The notes beneath the pieces are model-generated. The model did no database searches, was not told the DNA's origin, and worked only from the letters and a program-made list of their open reading frames with translations. A stretch of 64,000 bases of DNA, from NCBI RefSeq assembly GCF_001297125.1, contig NZ_LHPC01000028.1, positions 434,001 to 498,000 of the forward strand. The letters run 5' to 3'. Below are positions 28,322-37,559 of this stretch, one piece after another. This DNA comes from Pseudomonas sp. RIT-PI-q (lineage in GTDB: Bacteria > Pseudomonadota > Gammaproteobacteria > Pseudomonadales > Pseudomonadaceae). Position 1 is the stretch's first letter, and the number at the start of each line of letters is the position of its first letter. A program made the translations under genes and the position numbers.

Positions 28322-29671
28322 TTACAGTTTTTCCAGTTCATGAGCAACAATCGCGACGGTTTCGGCAATTTGTTCCGAGGTGTGCAGGCATGACACGAAA
28401 AAGCGCACACGAGCCGATTTCTCGGGCACTGCCGGATGCAGAATCGGCTGCGCGTTGATACCACGTCGCGACAACGCGCTGGACAGCTGGGCAGCCTTGA
28501 GCGAACTGCCGGTGATGATCGGCACCACCGCCAGGCCGGTGCTGGTGCCGGTGTCCAGGCCCGCTTCCCTGGCCAACTCAAGGAATTGCCGGCCCCGCGC
28601 CTGCAAGGTGGCGACGCGCTCGCCATCCTCAGGCAGGCAACGCAAAGCCGTCAACGCGGCCGCCGCCACAGATGCCGGCATTCCAACGCTGTAGAGAAAG
28701 CCCGGCGCCAGGAACTTCAGGTGTTCAACCAGCGCCGACTCACCCGCTATGTAACCACCGCAACTGGCCAGGCTTTTGCTCAAGGTGCCCATCCAGATAT
28801 CCACGTCACTGCCGGCCAGACCGAAATGCTCGCGGATGCCCTTGCCGGTCTGTCCCATGACGCCCAGCGAATGCGCCTCATCGACCATCAGCAACACCTG
28901 ATGTTTCTTTCGCAGTTCGACGAAGCGTGGCAGATCCGGGAAATCGCCATCCATGCTGTAGATGCCTTCGAGCACCACCAGCACGCGCTCGAAATGCTGA
29001 CGCTGATCGCTCAGCACCCGGTCAACCGCCTCCCAATCGTTATGGGCAAAGCTGAGGCGCCGGGCACCGGACAACTGGATGCCCTGGAGAACGCTGTTAT
29101 GGATCAGTTCGTCATGCAGGATCAAATCCCGCGGACCGAACAGATAACCGATGGTGGTCACGTTAGTCGCGTGGCCGCTGACGAAGGTAATAGCGTCGTC
29201 CACCTCGTAGAGTCGGGCCAGTTCCTGCTCCAGCTCGCGATGGATCGGACGATCACCCGACACCGGACGGCTGGCCGAAACCGAAGTCCCATAACGATCG
29301 ATGGCCGCCTTGGCGGCTTCAGCAACCAGCGGGTGCCCTGAATAGCCCAGGTAGTTGTAGCTCGCGAAGTTCACGAAGCGACTACCGCCCATGACGGTTT
29401 CGGCGCCCGCCAAACCTTCGTGCAACTTGAAAAACGGATTCGCCAGGCCAAAGCGCGCGGCCCCGTCGAGCATGATGCGCAAATGCTGGTAGCCAGGGTG
29501 CTGATCGAATCGGCAAAACTGCCCGAAATCCTCGCGCTGGGTGCCTTTGATGCTGTCCAGCGAAGGGCTGGGAGCACCCTCGCCGGTTTTGCGCAGGCGA
29601 CGCTCCAGGGCTTGCTGGATCAGCTTGTCCTTCATCGAAGTGGCAAGCCCGGACGTAGTTTTATGGGTCAT
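28322..29671 (-). CDS. PLP-dependent alpha-oxoamine synthase (RkpG/WcbT-like)
   Basis: A 449-residue aminotransferase-fold enzyme of the AONS/serine palmitoyltransferase family, which condenses an acyl thioester with an amino acid, with CO2 loss, to an alpha-aminoketone. Key residues: the PLP lysine K299 in GTLSKSLASCGGY, D264 and H267 in VDEAHSLG, FASYNYLGYSGHP, and a glycine-rich RYGTSVSASRPVSG. It is longer than biotin-type AONS by an N-terminal extension of about 90 residues (SPSLDSIKGTQREDF...). The PKS stop lies 9 bases upstream of the ATG (a TTG at 29683 overlaps that stop), so translation is coupled. Homologous position: rkpG next to rkpA. I infer that it takes its acyl chain directly from the PKS carrier protein. 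Confidence 0.88.
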   Translation of the reverse strand: MTHKTTSGLATSMKDKLIQQALERRLRKTGEGAPSPSLDSIKGTQREDFGQFCRFDQHPGYQHLRIMLDGAARFGLANPFFKLHEGLAGAETVMGGSRFVNFASYNYLGYSGHPLVAEAAKAAIDRYGTSVSASRPVSGDRPIHRELEQELARLYEVDDAITFVSGHATNVTTIGYLFGPRDLILHDELIHNSVLQGIQLSGARRLSFAHNDWEAVDRVLSDQRQHFERVLVVLEGIYSMDGDFPDLPRFVELRKKHQVLLMVDEAHSLGVMGQTGKGIREHFGLAGSDVDIWMGTLSKSLASCGGYIAGESALVEHLKFLAPGFLYSVGMPASVAAAALTALRCLPEDGERVATLQARGRQFLELAREAGLDTGTSTGLAVVPIITGSSLKAAQLSSALSRRGINAQPILHPAVPEKSARVRFFVSCLHTSEQIAETVAIVAHELEKL

Positions 29672-29679
29672 GGTTCGGA

Positions 29680-32600
29680 TCAATTAATCAAACGTGAAGG
29701 TTTTGAAACCTGGGTGCCAAGCCCATCGCTCATCTCGAGGGCGTCGCGGGAAATCTCGACCCCGTGACGGGAGAGCGTATCGCTCGCCAGAGACTGCAGA
29801 TTATTGCCGGCAACCGGCGGCACATCGCTGTCCTGATTGCCGCGCAGGAGTTCAAGGATTCGCACAGTGATCTTGCCGATGCTTGACGCTTCACTCAGCT
29901 CCATGACCGGCAAACGAACACCAAATCGCTCCTCGACCGCTACCACCAGCTCGACACTCATGAGCGAGTCCAGACCCAACTCCTGGAGCGGTCGCGTGAC
30001 GTCCAGTTTGCTGGTTGGCAAACGCAGGATTTCGCTGATTTCCTGCTTGAGCATTTCACCGAACAGTTCGATCAGCTCGGCGTCGTCCATTTCGGCCAGC
30101 AGTCGCTGGATATCGTCGACATCGCTTTCTTCGTCCTGCTCACCACCGTGCAACCTCGCCAGCTCGTTGAACTTCGGCGAGTCGGCGGCCGGCAGGAATC
30201 GCGACAGCGCTTTCCAGTCCAGCTCAAGCACGCCCAGCCCCGAACGCCGCTGCAACAGCAAGCGTTCAAGCATCTGCAATGCCGCATGCGACTGCAAAGC
30301 AGCGCCGCCCATACGACTTTGCAGGGCGTCTTTGATGTCCTGGTTGCGGGCCAGGAAACCCGCATCATCGATGGCCCCCCACAGTACGCTGGTCGCCGGC
30401 AGCCCCAGCGCCAGGCGATGACGCGCCAGTGCTTCGAGCCAATGGTTGGCGGCGACGTAGTTGGCCTGCCCCGGGTTGCCGAACAAGGTCGTGGCCGAGG
30501 AGAACAGCACGAAGAAATCCAACGGCAAGTGGGCCGTCAATTCATGCAGGTATTGCGCGCCCTTGGCCTTGGGCTCCAGCACGCGCTGCAGTTGCTCGCG
30601 GGTCAGATTGCGGATCAAACCGTCATCGAACACCGTTGCCGCATGCACCACGCCACGTAATGGCCAGGCGCTGGATTCAATGCGCGCCATGACCGACGAC
30701 AGCTGCGCTGCGTCGGTGATATCGCAGACCAGCGCCTGGACCTCGATGCCCTGCTCACGCCAGAGTGTCAGCAAAGGTTGAGCTTCTTCAGTCGCGGCAC
30801 CACGACGGCCGAGCAGCACCAGGTGACGGGCACCTTTTTCCACCAGCCATTGCGCACTGCGCAGGCCAAAACCGCTAAGCCCGCCGGTGACCAGGTAGGT
30901 GGCGTTGGCGGCCAATGTCAGCACCTGCGGATGCACCACCGGTGCGCTGACAACATTCTGGATCGGCGTGCGATACGTCACGACGATCTTGCCGATCTGT
31001 CTGGCCTGCTGCATGTAGCGGAAGGCTTCGACGACTTCGTTGGCATCGAAGGCGCGATAGGGCAACGGGCTCAAAATGCCGTCGCGGAACAACTCCATCA
31101 TTTCGCCAAACAGCCGACGGGTCAGCTGCGGGCGTTCGCTCATGAGCTGGTCGGCGTCGATGCCAAAGTAGCTGATGTTGTTGCGGAACGGCCGCAGACC
31201 GATCTTGGTGTTCTGGTAAAAGTCGCGCTTGCCCAGTTCGAGGAAACGACCAAACGGCTTGAGCACCCGCAGGTTGCGATTGATCGCCTCGCCCGCCAGG
31301 GAATTGAGTACCACGTCGACGCCGCGCCCATCGGTAACGGCCAGGATGTCATCGGCGAACGCCAGGGAACGCGAGTCGAAAATATGCTCGACGCCCATCA
31401 GACGCAGGAAATCGCGCTTCTCGTCGCTGCCCGCCGTGGCGTAGATCTCGGCGCCGCACCATTTTGCAATCTGGATCGCGGCAATACCGACGCCACCCGC
31501 AGCGCCGTGAATCAGGATTTTCTCTCCCGGTTCAAGCCGCGCCAGGTGATGCAGCGCGTAATACACGGTGAAGAAGGTACTTGGAATGGTCGCTGCCGCT
31601 TCGAAGGACATGCCGTCAGGAATGCGCGCCACCGCGTTGGCGTTGGTCACCAGGCGATTGGCGAAGCTCGACGGACCGAAGCCGACGACCCGATCGCCCG
31701 GCTGGAAATCACCGCCGATCAATGCCCCTTTACCGCGCACAACACCGGCAAATTCGAAGCCCAGCGTCGGCCCTGAGAAACCATTTTCGATCGCTTCATC
31801 CGACAGCAGACCCAATGCGTACATGACATCGCGGAAATTCAGCCCGGTGGCCTGAACTTCGATGTCCAGTTCATCGTCAGCCGGAACGAGCGGCGCCCGT
31901 GCTTCCCAGCGCAAATTGCGCAACTGTCCCGGCAAGTCGAAGCCGAGCCTGACCTGCGTCGGCGCATCCAGCGGCACATGAGGAGGCAACTCATCGGGCT
32001 GGACCCGCAACCTTGCGACATAACGATCGCCAGCCGCGCTGACCACCAGCTCGGTTTCTTCATCAGCATTGAGCAATGCCGGCACCAGCGCCTCGACACC
32101 GGCGCCAATCGCCAGATCGAGCAGCCGCACACGACAGCCGACCGCTTCGTTAGCCAAGGTCCGACCGAAGCCCCACAAGGCCGCATCGGCGATGCCTTGC
32201 ACCGTCGTTTCGAGGCGGGCGCCTTGCGGTAATAAATGAACAGCGGCGCCGCTGGTCAGCAGCCAGCAATCCGCTGCGACGCCGGCCAACTCACAGGCTT
32301 GCGTGATGCCTGCGGCGAGCATGCAGCGGTCAGCCTGTGCATCCAGCCCTCGGGGCGCGAACAGCCCGGCCAGCATCACAATGTGTTGAGGCGCACATTC
32401 ACGTAGTTGTTGTGCCAGCACCGATGCCGAGTCAGGTGCAAGCAGCGCGACCTCTTGTCCCTGCTCACTCAACAGCGAGGCCAGTGCCTGGGCAAACGGT
32501 GCTTCAGGACCTTGCTCGTCGGCTATCAGCAACCAGCGTTGACGCGGATGTTCAGGGGCCGCCAAGAGGGTCTTCGCACCCGCTTCGGCCGCTACCAACA

Positions 32601-35600
32601 GATAGCTGCCGGACGCCGAGCCCGGAATAAATTCCAGAGGCTCGGACACTGTCAGGCCATGACGCCGCAGTTCCTGTTGCCAGAAGCCTGGAGTCTGTTG
32701 CACCGACAGCGCCGCTTGCCCCGGCCGGGCCAGCCACCAGGAAGGCTCGGCACCGAAGGTGAAATCGGCCCAACGCGCAGGGTGTTGTGCCAGCAGCAAT
32801 ACTTCACCGTGGGCACACAACCTGGCAGCACCCTGCAGCAAGCCTTGACTGATAGCATCCAGCGCAGCCAGGTCGGTGGCGACGAGGACCAGATCGAAGC
32901 TGTTCGCTGGCAGCCGAGCGACTTTTTCCAACGCGTCCAGACTCAGTATCTGCAGATCCGCGAAGTCAGCCTGGAGCATCGACACCGTTTCGATGTTTTG
33001 CGCAGCGTATTGGTAATCGACCCGGTCGAAATCCAGGCCGACACACAGGTCTGCCGCCAGAGGTGCACCCTCGAAGCCGAGTTCGAGAATACGCAAGCGT
33101 TGCCCGTCAGGCAGAACACTCAACCGTTGGCTGATGTGTTCTCGCAGTCCGCCCAGCAATGCATGGTGACCGGAGGCACCGAGGACCATGCGAGTCAATA
33201 CGGCGGGTGTGGTTTCACGCGGCAGCAGTTGCGCAAGGCTCATCTTGCCGTTGATCAACTCCAGCAGGTGCATGCCGATCCGGCCGACCGAATGAATAAT
33301 CTGGAAGTGCTCGGGATAACCGCTGAACAGTTCTTGCCAGATGTCTTGCGCACTCGCCCGCTCGCCCTGATCGGCAAGCTGCCAGCGGCCCTCGTCGACC
33401 GCGATCACGCTGCCATCTTCCACCGCTTGCTCAAGCAGATGGTCAAGATAACCGCCCGCCTCCCAGGCGGAGCGTTGTTGCAGTGTCAGCTCACCGCCCA
33501 GTTTCTCGATGGCTTCCAGCAGGAAACTGCCACACAGGCCGTCCAGCAACGGGTCGATTTCATCGGCATAACGGGTCAGCGCCGGATCATCCGCGATAGC
33601 GCAAAGGTGCTGGCGCAGTTGCGTCTCCAGCCGTGAAGCCGCCAATGGCACTGCGCGTTGATTGGCAGGATAGGGCTTGGCTACCCCGACAAAGTCCACC
33701 AGCTTGATGTCGCCACTGCGATCCTTGTGCAGGCGCACACCACGGAAACGGGCGTCCTTGATGCAGATGACCGCGCGGCCCTGTACGTCGTACAGCGTGA
33801 AGTCCGCCAGCAGGGAATGTTCCGAGCGCCGCACCAGGGTCACCTGGGCCAGGCAAGGCGGCAGACTGCCGGTGGCGAAGGTGATACGCCCCAGTTTGAC
33901 CGGGATGAAGGCCAGGCCTTTACGGCGATCGGCATCCTGGCTCAGCAATTGAGTGATCAACTGGAAAGCACTGTCCAGCAGCGCCGGGTGCACATTCAGG
34001 CTGGCGAGTTCTGCCTCGATCGGAGCCGGGACAGTCAACCGCGCCAATACCTGGTTGCCGTCAATCCAGCCTGCCTCGACCGCTTGATAGGCCGGGCCAT
34101 AATTGAGGCCGACTGCATGGGTCAGTGCCAAGTGTTGAGCCGAGGTGAAGTCGGGATCACGCGTGGGCAAAACCGGAGCGCTACCGCTCAGCAGCCCGCC
34201 GCGCGCTTCACCAGGAAGCCTGGCAACCACATGCTGCACCCACGGCTCAGCCTGGGCGGTGCTACGTGAAACAATGGAAACGCCGCCGTCGGTGCTGTCG
34301 ATCATCACCCGGACTTTTTTGCTGAAATCCGAATGGAGCAAGAGCGGGCTGTGAATTTCCAGCTCTTCGATTTCTACAAACTCACCGGGTTGATACTGCA
34401 AAGCAGCCGCCAGCACGACTTCGGTGAAACCTGCCCCCGGGAACAACACCGAGTCGCCCACCTTGTGGTCGCCCAGTGACGGGAACAGTTGCGTATCGAG
34501 GCGATTGTCCCAGGTGAACTCATGCTCGGGCAGCGGGTAACCCAGCAGCGGATGGACGCGTTCACGACGCAGGTTGCCAGAAGATTCGGGCGTGTCGGCG
34601 TGCCAGTGACGTTCGCGTTGCCAGGCGTAATTGGGCAGTTGCACGAAGCGCCCGGTGTGAGGAAACAGGCATTGCAGGTCGATGTCGACGCCGGCAATCA
34701 GCACTTTCGCCAGCGTGCGATCAATCAACTGCGGGCTTTCTTCACCACGCAGCAGCGTGGGGATAACAACACCTTCGAGTTCCTGGCTGGCCAGCGCATC
34801 GGCCACATAGGCACGCAGGATCGGGTGCGGGCCGACCTCAACGAATACGTTGTAGCCCTGCCTGGCGAGCGCCTCGCTCGCAGACTGGAACAGCACCGGA
34901 TAACGAATGTTTTTCCACCAGTATTCGGCGTCCAGATGTTCGCCGGCCAGTACGTCACCGGCGACGGTCGAATACATTGGAATACGGGCAGGCCCCGGGA
35001 CGACATCGCTCAATACGTCGATGATCTGATCGGCAATCACCTCCATGGCCGGCGAGTGGAACGCATAATCGAGACCCAGGCGACGGACGAACACCTGACG
35101 CTCGGTCAGCGCCTGCTCCAGAATCTCCAGTGCGTGCACCGGACCGGCGACGGTTGCGCCTTTGAAACTGTTCTCGCCAGCGACCACCAGCTCGTTGTCC
35201 AGGCCGAGCGTTTGCATCACGCTCGCCGTGTCTGCGCCCGACAAACCTACCGCTGCCATCTTGCCGCTGCCCTTGGTCAAACCTTGCAGGCGACTGCGGT
35301 GGTAGATCACGCGAGTGGCGTCGTTCAGCGTCAGCGCACCGCATGCCCAGGCGGCTGCGACTTCACCCACGCTGTGGCCAATCACGGCCACCGGCACGAC
35401 GCCTTTTTTGGCCAGCATGCGGGTGACACCCACTTGCAAGGCAAAGAGCGCCGGTTGCGCAAACTCAGTCAGCTGATAACGGTCATCGCCCTGCTCGCCC
35501 GCGAGTTCGGCGATCAACGAATAGCCGGACAGCGGTTGGAAAATCGCGTCCACCTCGGCAACCGCCGAATGGAACACCGGGTCGGCCAGTAACGACTGGC

Positions 35601-37233
35601 CCATGCCCTGCCACTGCGATCCATTACCGGAGAAGACAAACACCGGCCCTTTTGCCTGATCCAGGCCACGGCCGCTTTCCAGCACCGTCGACAATGCCGG
35701 AACGCCCGGTTCCGTGGCGAAATCCAGAAGCGCCTGTGCGCTGCGCTGGGCCTCTGCACCGAACACCACGACCCGGTGCGGGTGCAACTCGCGGCGGAAG
35801 ATCGACTGGTAGGCCACGTCGTAAAGGTTGGCCGCATCCGTCCCGGACAAGCAATGCGCGAGTTGTTCGGACTGGGCCGCCAGGGCTGCGCTGTCCTTGG
35901 CAGTGACAATCAGCGGTACTGCCTGCCCTTTCTGGCTCGGAGCCTGCGGCGCGTGTGGCGGACTTTCCAGGATGACGTGGGCATTGGCTCCGCCAAAACC
36001 GAAGGAGTTGACCCCAACCACCAGTTTTCCATTGGGTTTGAGCGCCCGGGTTTCGGTGACCACACTGAGGTTGAGGTCAGCGAACGGAATGTCTGGATTG
36101 AGGTTCTTGATGCCGATAGTGGCCGGCACCTGGCGTTCGATCACGCAGTACAGCGCTTTCATCAAGCCGGCAACACCCGAGGCGGCCTCAAGGTGCCCGA
36201 TGTTGCTTTTGATCGAACCGATCAGCAGTGGCTGATCCGCCGGGCGCTGCTGGCCCAGCGCTTCACCGATTGCCCGGCTCTCGATAGGATCGCCGACGGG
36301 CGTGCCTGTACCGTGCGCCTCCAGGTAATCAATGTCTGTAGCACTGATGCCGGCACGGTCGTAGGCCTGCTTCATCAGGTCAATCTGCGCGTCCGCGCTC
36401 GGGACGGTCAGGCTCGACTTTCGCCCATCGGTATTGGCCGCACTGCCGGCAACGACGGCGAGGATTTGATTACCGTCTTCAATCGCCTTGTCGTAATCCT
36501 TCAGGTAGAACAACCCCGCGCCTTCAGACCGGACATAGCCATCGGCAGACTCATCGAACACGTGGCATTGGCCGGTGCGCGACAGCATTGAAGCCTTGGC
36601 GAAAATCAGGAAGCCGAACGGGTGAAGATGCAGGCTGACGCCACCGGTAATCGCCTGTTCGATATCGCCGTTCTGAATGGCCTGGCACGCCTGGTGAAAA
36701 GCAATCAGGGACGAAGAGCACGCCGTGTCGATGGCCATGCTCGGACCTTGAAGGTCATAAAAAAAAGATAACCGGTTGGCCGCGATACTGAAGGTATTAC
36801 CGGTAGCGGTGCCCGCATCAATCGTCGACATGTCATGCGCGAGGCGATAGCCGTAGTCGACACTGGCGATCCCCAGGTAAACACCACAATCGCTGCCACG
36901 CAGGCTCGACGGTTTGACCCCGGCGTTCTCGAACACTTCCCAGCCAAGCTCCAGCAACAGGCGCTGCTGAGGGTCCATGACCGCCGCTTCACGTGGGGAA
37001 ATATTGAAGAACCCAGCATCGAAAGTAGAAATATCGCCCAGGGAACCGGCAGCAAACGTGTAGGACGTTGCGGGGTTTGCCTTGTCCGGGTGCAGGAACT
37101 CGTCTTTGGACCAGCGGGAAAAATCCGCTTGGGTAATAAAGCTCTGCCTGTCCAGCAGCTGCGGCCAAAAAGTTGCAGAAGTAGAGCCTGGAAAACGGAA
37201 CGACGTCCCTATGATTGCAACTTTCTTACGCAT
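29680..37233 (-). CDS. Highly reducing type I polyketide synthase (RkpA/WcbR-like, KS-AT-DH-MT'-ER-KR-ACP)
   Basis: A 2517-residue single-module megasynthase. KS 1-425: C172 in DTACSSS, H307 in EAHGTGTPVGDP, H347 in SNIGHLEA. AT about 530-830: GHSVG (S621) and YAFH at 723-726. DH about 893-1165: H923 in GDHKVGDSVLFPG, D1087 in HPALLDSAF. A methyltransferase-like region about 1300-1550 with a poor SAM motif (ILELGFEGA). ER about 1765-2085: HGAAGGVG. KR about 2110-2300: TGGLSGFG and Y2259 in QANYVAAN. ACP about 2390-2465: S2423 in LGLDSLMS. No thioesterase follows; a 50-residue tail ends the protein. This is an iterative, fully reducing set, expected to make a saturated or branched chain. ATG at 37233. 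Confidence 0.93.
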   Translation of the reverse strand: MRKKVAIIGTSFRFPGSTSATFWPQLLDRQSFITQADFSRWSKDEFLHPDKANPATSYTFAAGSLGDISTFDAGFFNISPREAAVMDPQQRLLLELGWEVFENAGVKPSSLRGSDCGVYLGIASVDYGYRLAHDMSTIDAGTATGNTFSIAANRLSFFYDLQGPSMAIDTACSSSLIAFHQACQAIQNGDIEQAITGGVSLHLHPFGFLIFAKASMLSRTGQCHVFDESADGYVRSEGAGLFYLKDYDKAIEDGNQILAVVAGSAANTDGRKSSLTVPSADAQIDLMKQAYDRAGISATDIDYLEAHGTGTPVGDPIESRAIGEALGQQRPADQPLLIGSIKSNIGHLEAASGVAGLMKALYCVIERQVPATIGIKNLNPDIPFADLNLSVVTETRALKPNGKLVVGVNSFGFGGANAHVILESPPHAPQAPSQKGQAVPLIVTAKDSAALAAQSEQLAHCLSGTDAANLYDVAYQSIFRRELHPHRVVVFGAEAQRSAQALLDFATEPGVPALSTVLESGRGLDQAKGPVFVFSGNGSQWQGMGQSLLADPVFHSAVAEVDAIFQPLSGYSLIAELAGEQGDDRYQLTEFAQPALFALQVGVTRMLAKKGVVPVAVIGHSVGEVAAAWACGALTLNDATRVIYHRSRLQGLTKGSGKMAAVGLSGADTASVMQTLGLDNELVVAGENSFKGATVAGPVHALEILEQALTERQVFVRRLGLDYAFHSPAMEVIADQIIDVLSDVVPGPARIPMYSTVAGDVLAGEHLDAEYWWKNIRYPVLFQSASEALARQGYNVFVEVGPHPILRAYVADALASQELEGVVIPTLLRGEESPQLIDRTLAKVLIAGVDIDLQCLFPHTGRFVQLPNYAWQRERHWHADTPESSGNLRRERVHPLLGYPLPEHEFTWDNRLDTQLFPSLGDHKVGDSVLFPGAGFTEVVLAAALQYQPGEFVEIEELEIHSPLLLHSDFSKKVRVMIDSTDGGVSIVSRSTAQAEPWVQHVVARLPGEARGGLLSGSAPVLPTRDPDFTSAQHLALTHAVGLNYGPAYQAVEAGWIDGNQVLARLTVPAPIEAELASLNVHPALLDSAFQLITQLLSQDADRRKGLAFIPVKLGRITFATGSLPPCLAQVTLVRRSEHSLLADFTLYDVQGRAVICIKDARFRGVRLHKDRSGDIKLVDFVGVAKPYPANQRAVPLAASRLETQLRQHLCAIADDPALTRYADEIDPLLDGLCGSFLLEAIEKLGGELTLQQRSAWEAGGYLDHLLEQAVEDGSVIAVDEGRWQLADQGERASAQDIWQELFSGYPEHFQIIHSVGRIGMHLLELINGKMSLAQLLPRETTPAVLTRMVLGASGHHALLGGLREHISQRLSVLPDGQRLRILELGFEGAPLAADLCVGLDFDRVDYQYAAQNIETVSMLQADFADLQILSLDALEKVARLPANSFDLVLVATDLAALDAISQGLLQGAARLCAHGEVLLLAQHPARWADFTFGAEPSWWLARPGQAALSVQQTPGFWQQELRRHGLTVSEPLEFIPGSASGSYLLVAAEAGAKTLLAAPEHPRQRWLLIADEQGPEAPFAQALASLLSEQGQEVALLAPDSASVLAQQLRECAPQHIVMLAGLFAPRGLDAQADRCMLAAGITQACELAGVAADCWLLTSGAAVHLLPQGARLETTVQGIADAALWGFGRTLANEAVGCRVRLLDLAIGAGVEALVPALLNADEETELVVSAAGDRYVARLRVQPDELPPHVPLDAPTQVRLGFDLPGQLRNLRWEARAPLVPADDELDIEVQATGLNFRDVMYALGLLSDEAIENGFSGPTLGFEFAGVVRGKGALIGGDFQPGDRVVGFGPSSFANRLVTNANAVARIPDGMSFEAAATIPSTFFTVYYALHHLARLEPGEKILIHGAAGGVGIAAIQIAKWCGAEIYATAGSDEKRDFLRLMGVEHIFDSRSLAFADDILAVTDGRGVDVVLNSLAGEAINRNLRVLKPFGRFLELGKRDFYQNTKIGLRPFRNNISYFGIDADQLMSERPQLTRRLFGEMMELFRDGILSPLPYRAFDANEVVEAFRYMQQARQIGKIVVTYRTPIQNVVSAPVVHPQVLTLAANATYLVTGGLSGFGLRSAQWLVEKGARHLVLLGRRGAATEEAQPLLTLWREQGIEVQALVCDITDAAQLSSVMARIESSAWPLRGVVHAATVFDDGLIRNLTREQLQRVLEPKAKGAQYLHELTAHLPLDFFVLFSSATTLFGNPGQANYVAANHWLEALARHRLALGLPATSVLWGAIDDAGFLARNQDIKDALQSRMGGAALQSHAALQMLERLLLQRRSGLGVLELDWKALSRFLPAADSPKFNELARLHGGEQDEESDVDDIQRLLAEMDDAELIELFGEMLKQEISEILRLPTSKLDVTRPLQELGLDSLMSVELVVAVEERFGVRLPVMELSEASSIGKITVRILELLRGNQDSDVPPVAGNNLQSLASDTLSRHGVEISRDALEMSDGLGTQVSKPSRLIN

Positions 37234-37559
37234 TGCTACTAGCCCTTTTTATACCCGGCCCTTTTGCCAAGGGCCGAACAACAATCAAATTCCATTAATG
37301 TAAATGCTGGAAAACCGACGACACCCTGAGTGTTATGTACTTTTCCTACCTGACCAAAGATAACGCCCTACGCAAAATAGCGGCGAATCATACGCGCCGA
37401 ACCCCTTGAGGGAAACCGGAAAAGCTCGACCGCCGGGCAGATGGATCCATTTAATCCACGCCGCGAATTTGGGACGCACGTCTGGTTTCGGAAAAAAATC
37501 TTCAACAAATCCGCGACACAGCCGACAACTCTTGAAAGCCTTTGCGGATTGAACAAGCC
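37234..37559. other. Intergenic region between the divergent PKS and chemoreceptor genes
   Basis: About 325 bases between two divergent starts. It should carry the promoters of both. I see no confident sigma-70 or regulatory motif, RNA gene or coding frame with family character. Confidence 0.5.

Noticed and set aside
30778..33636. Several 300-400 codon plus-strand frames opposite the PKS
   Set aside because: All lie antisense to conserved PKS domains and are His/Gln/Arg-rich shadows.
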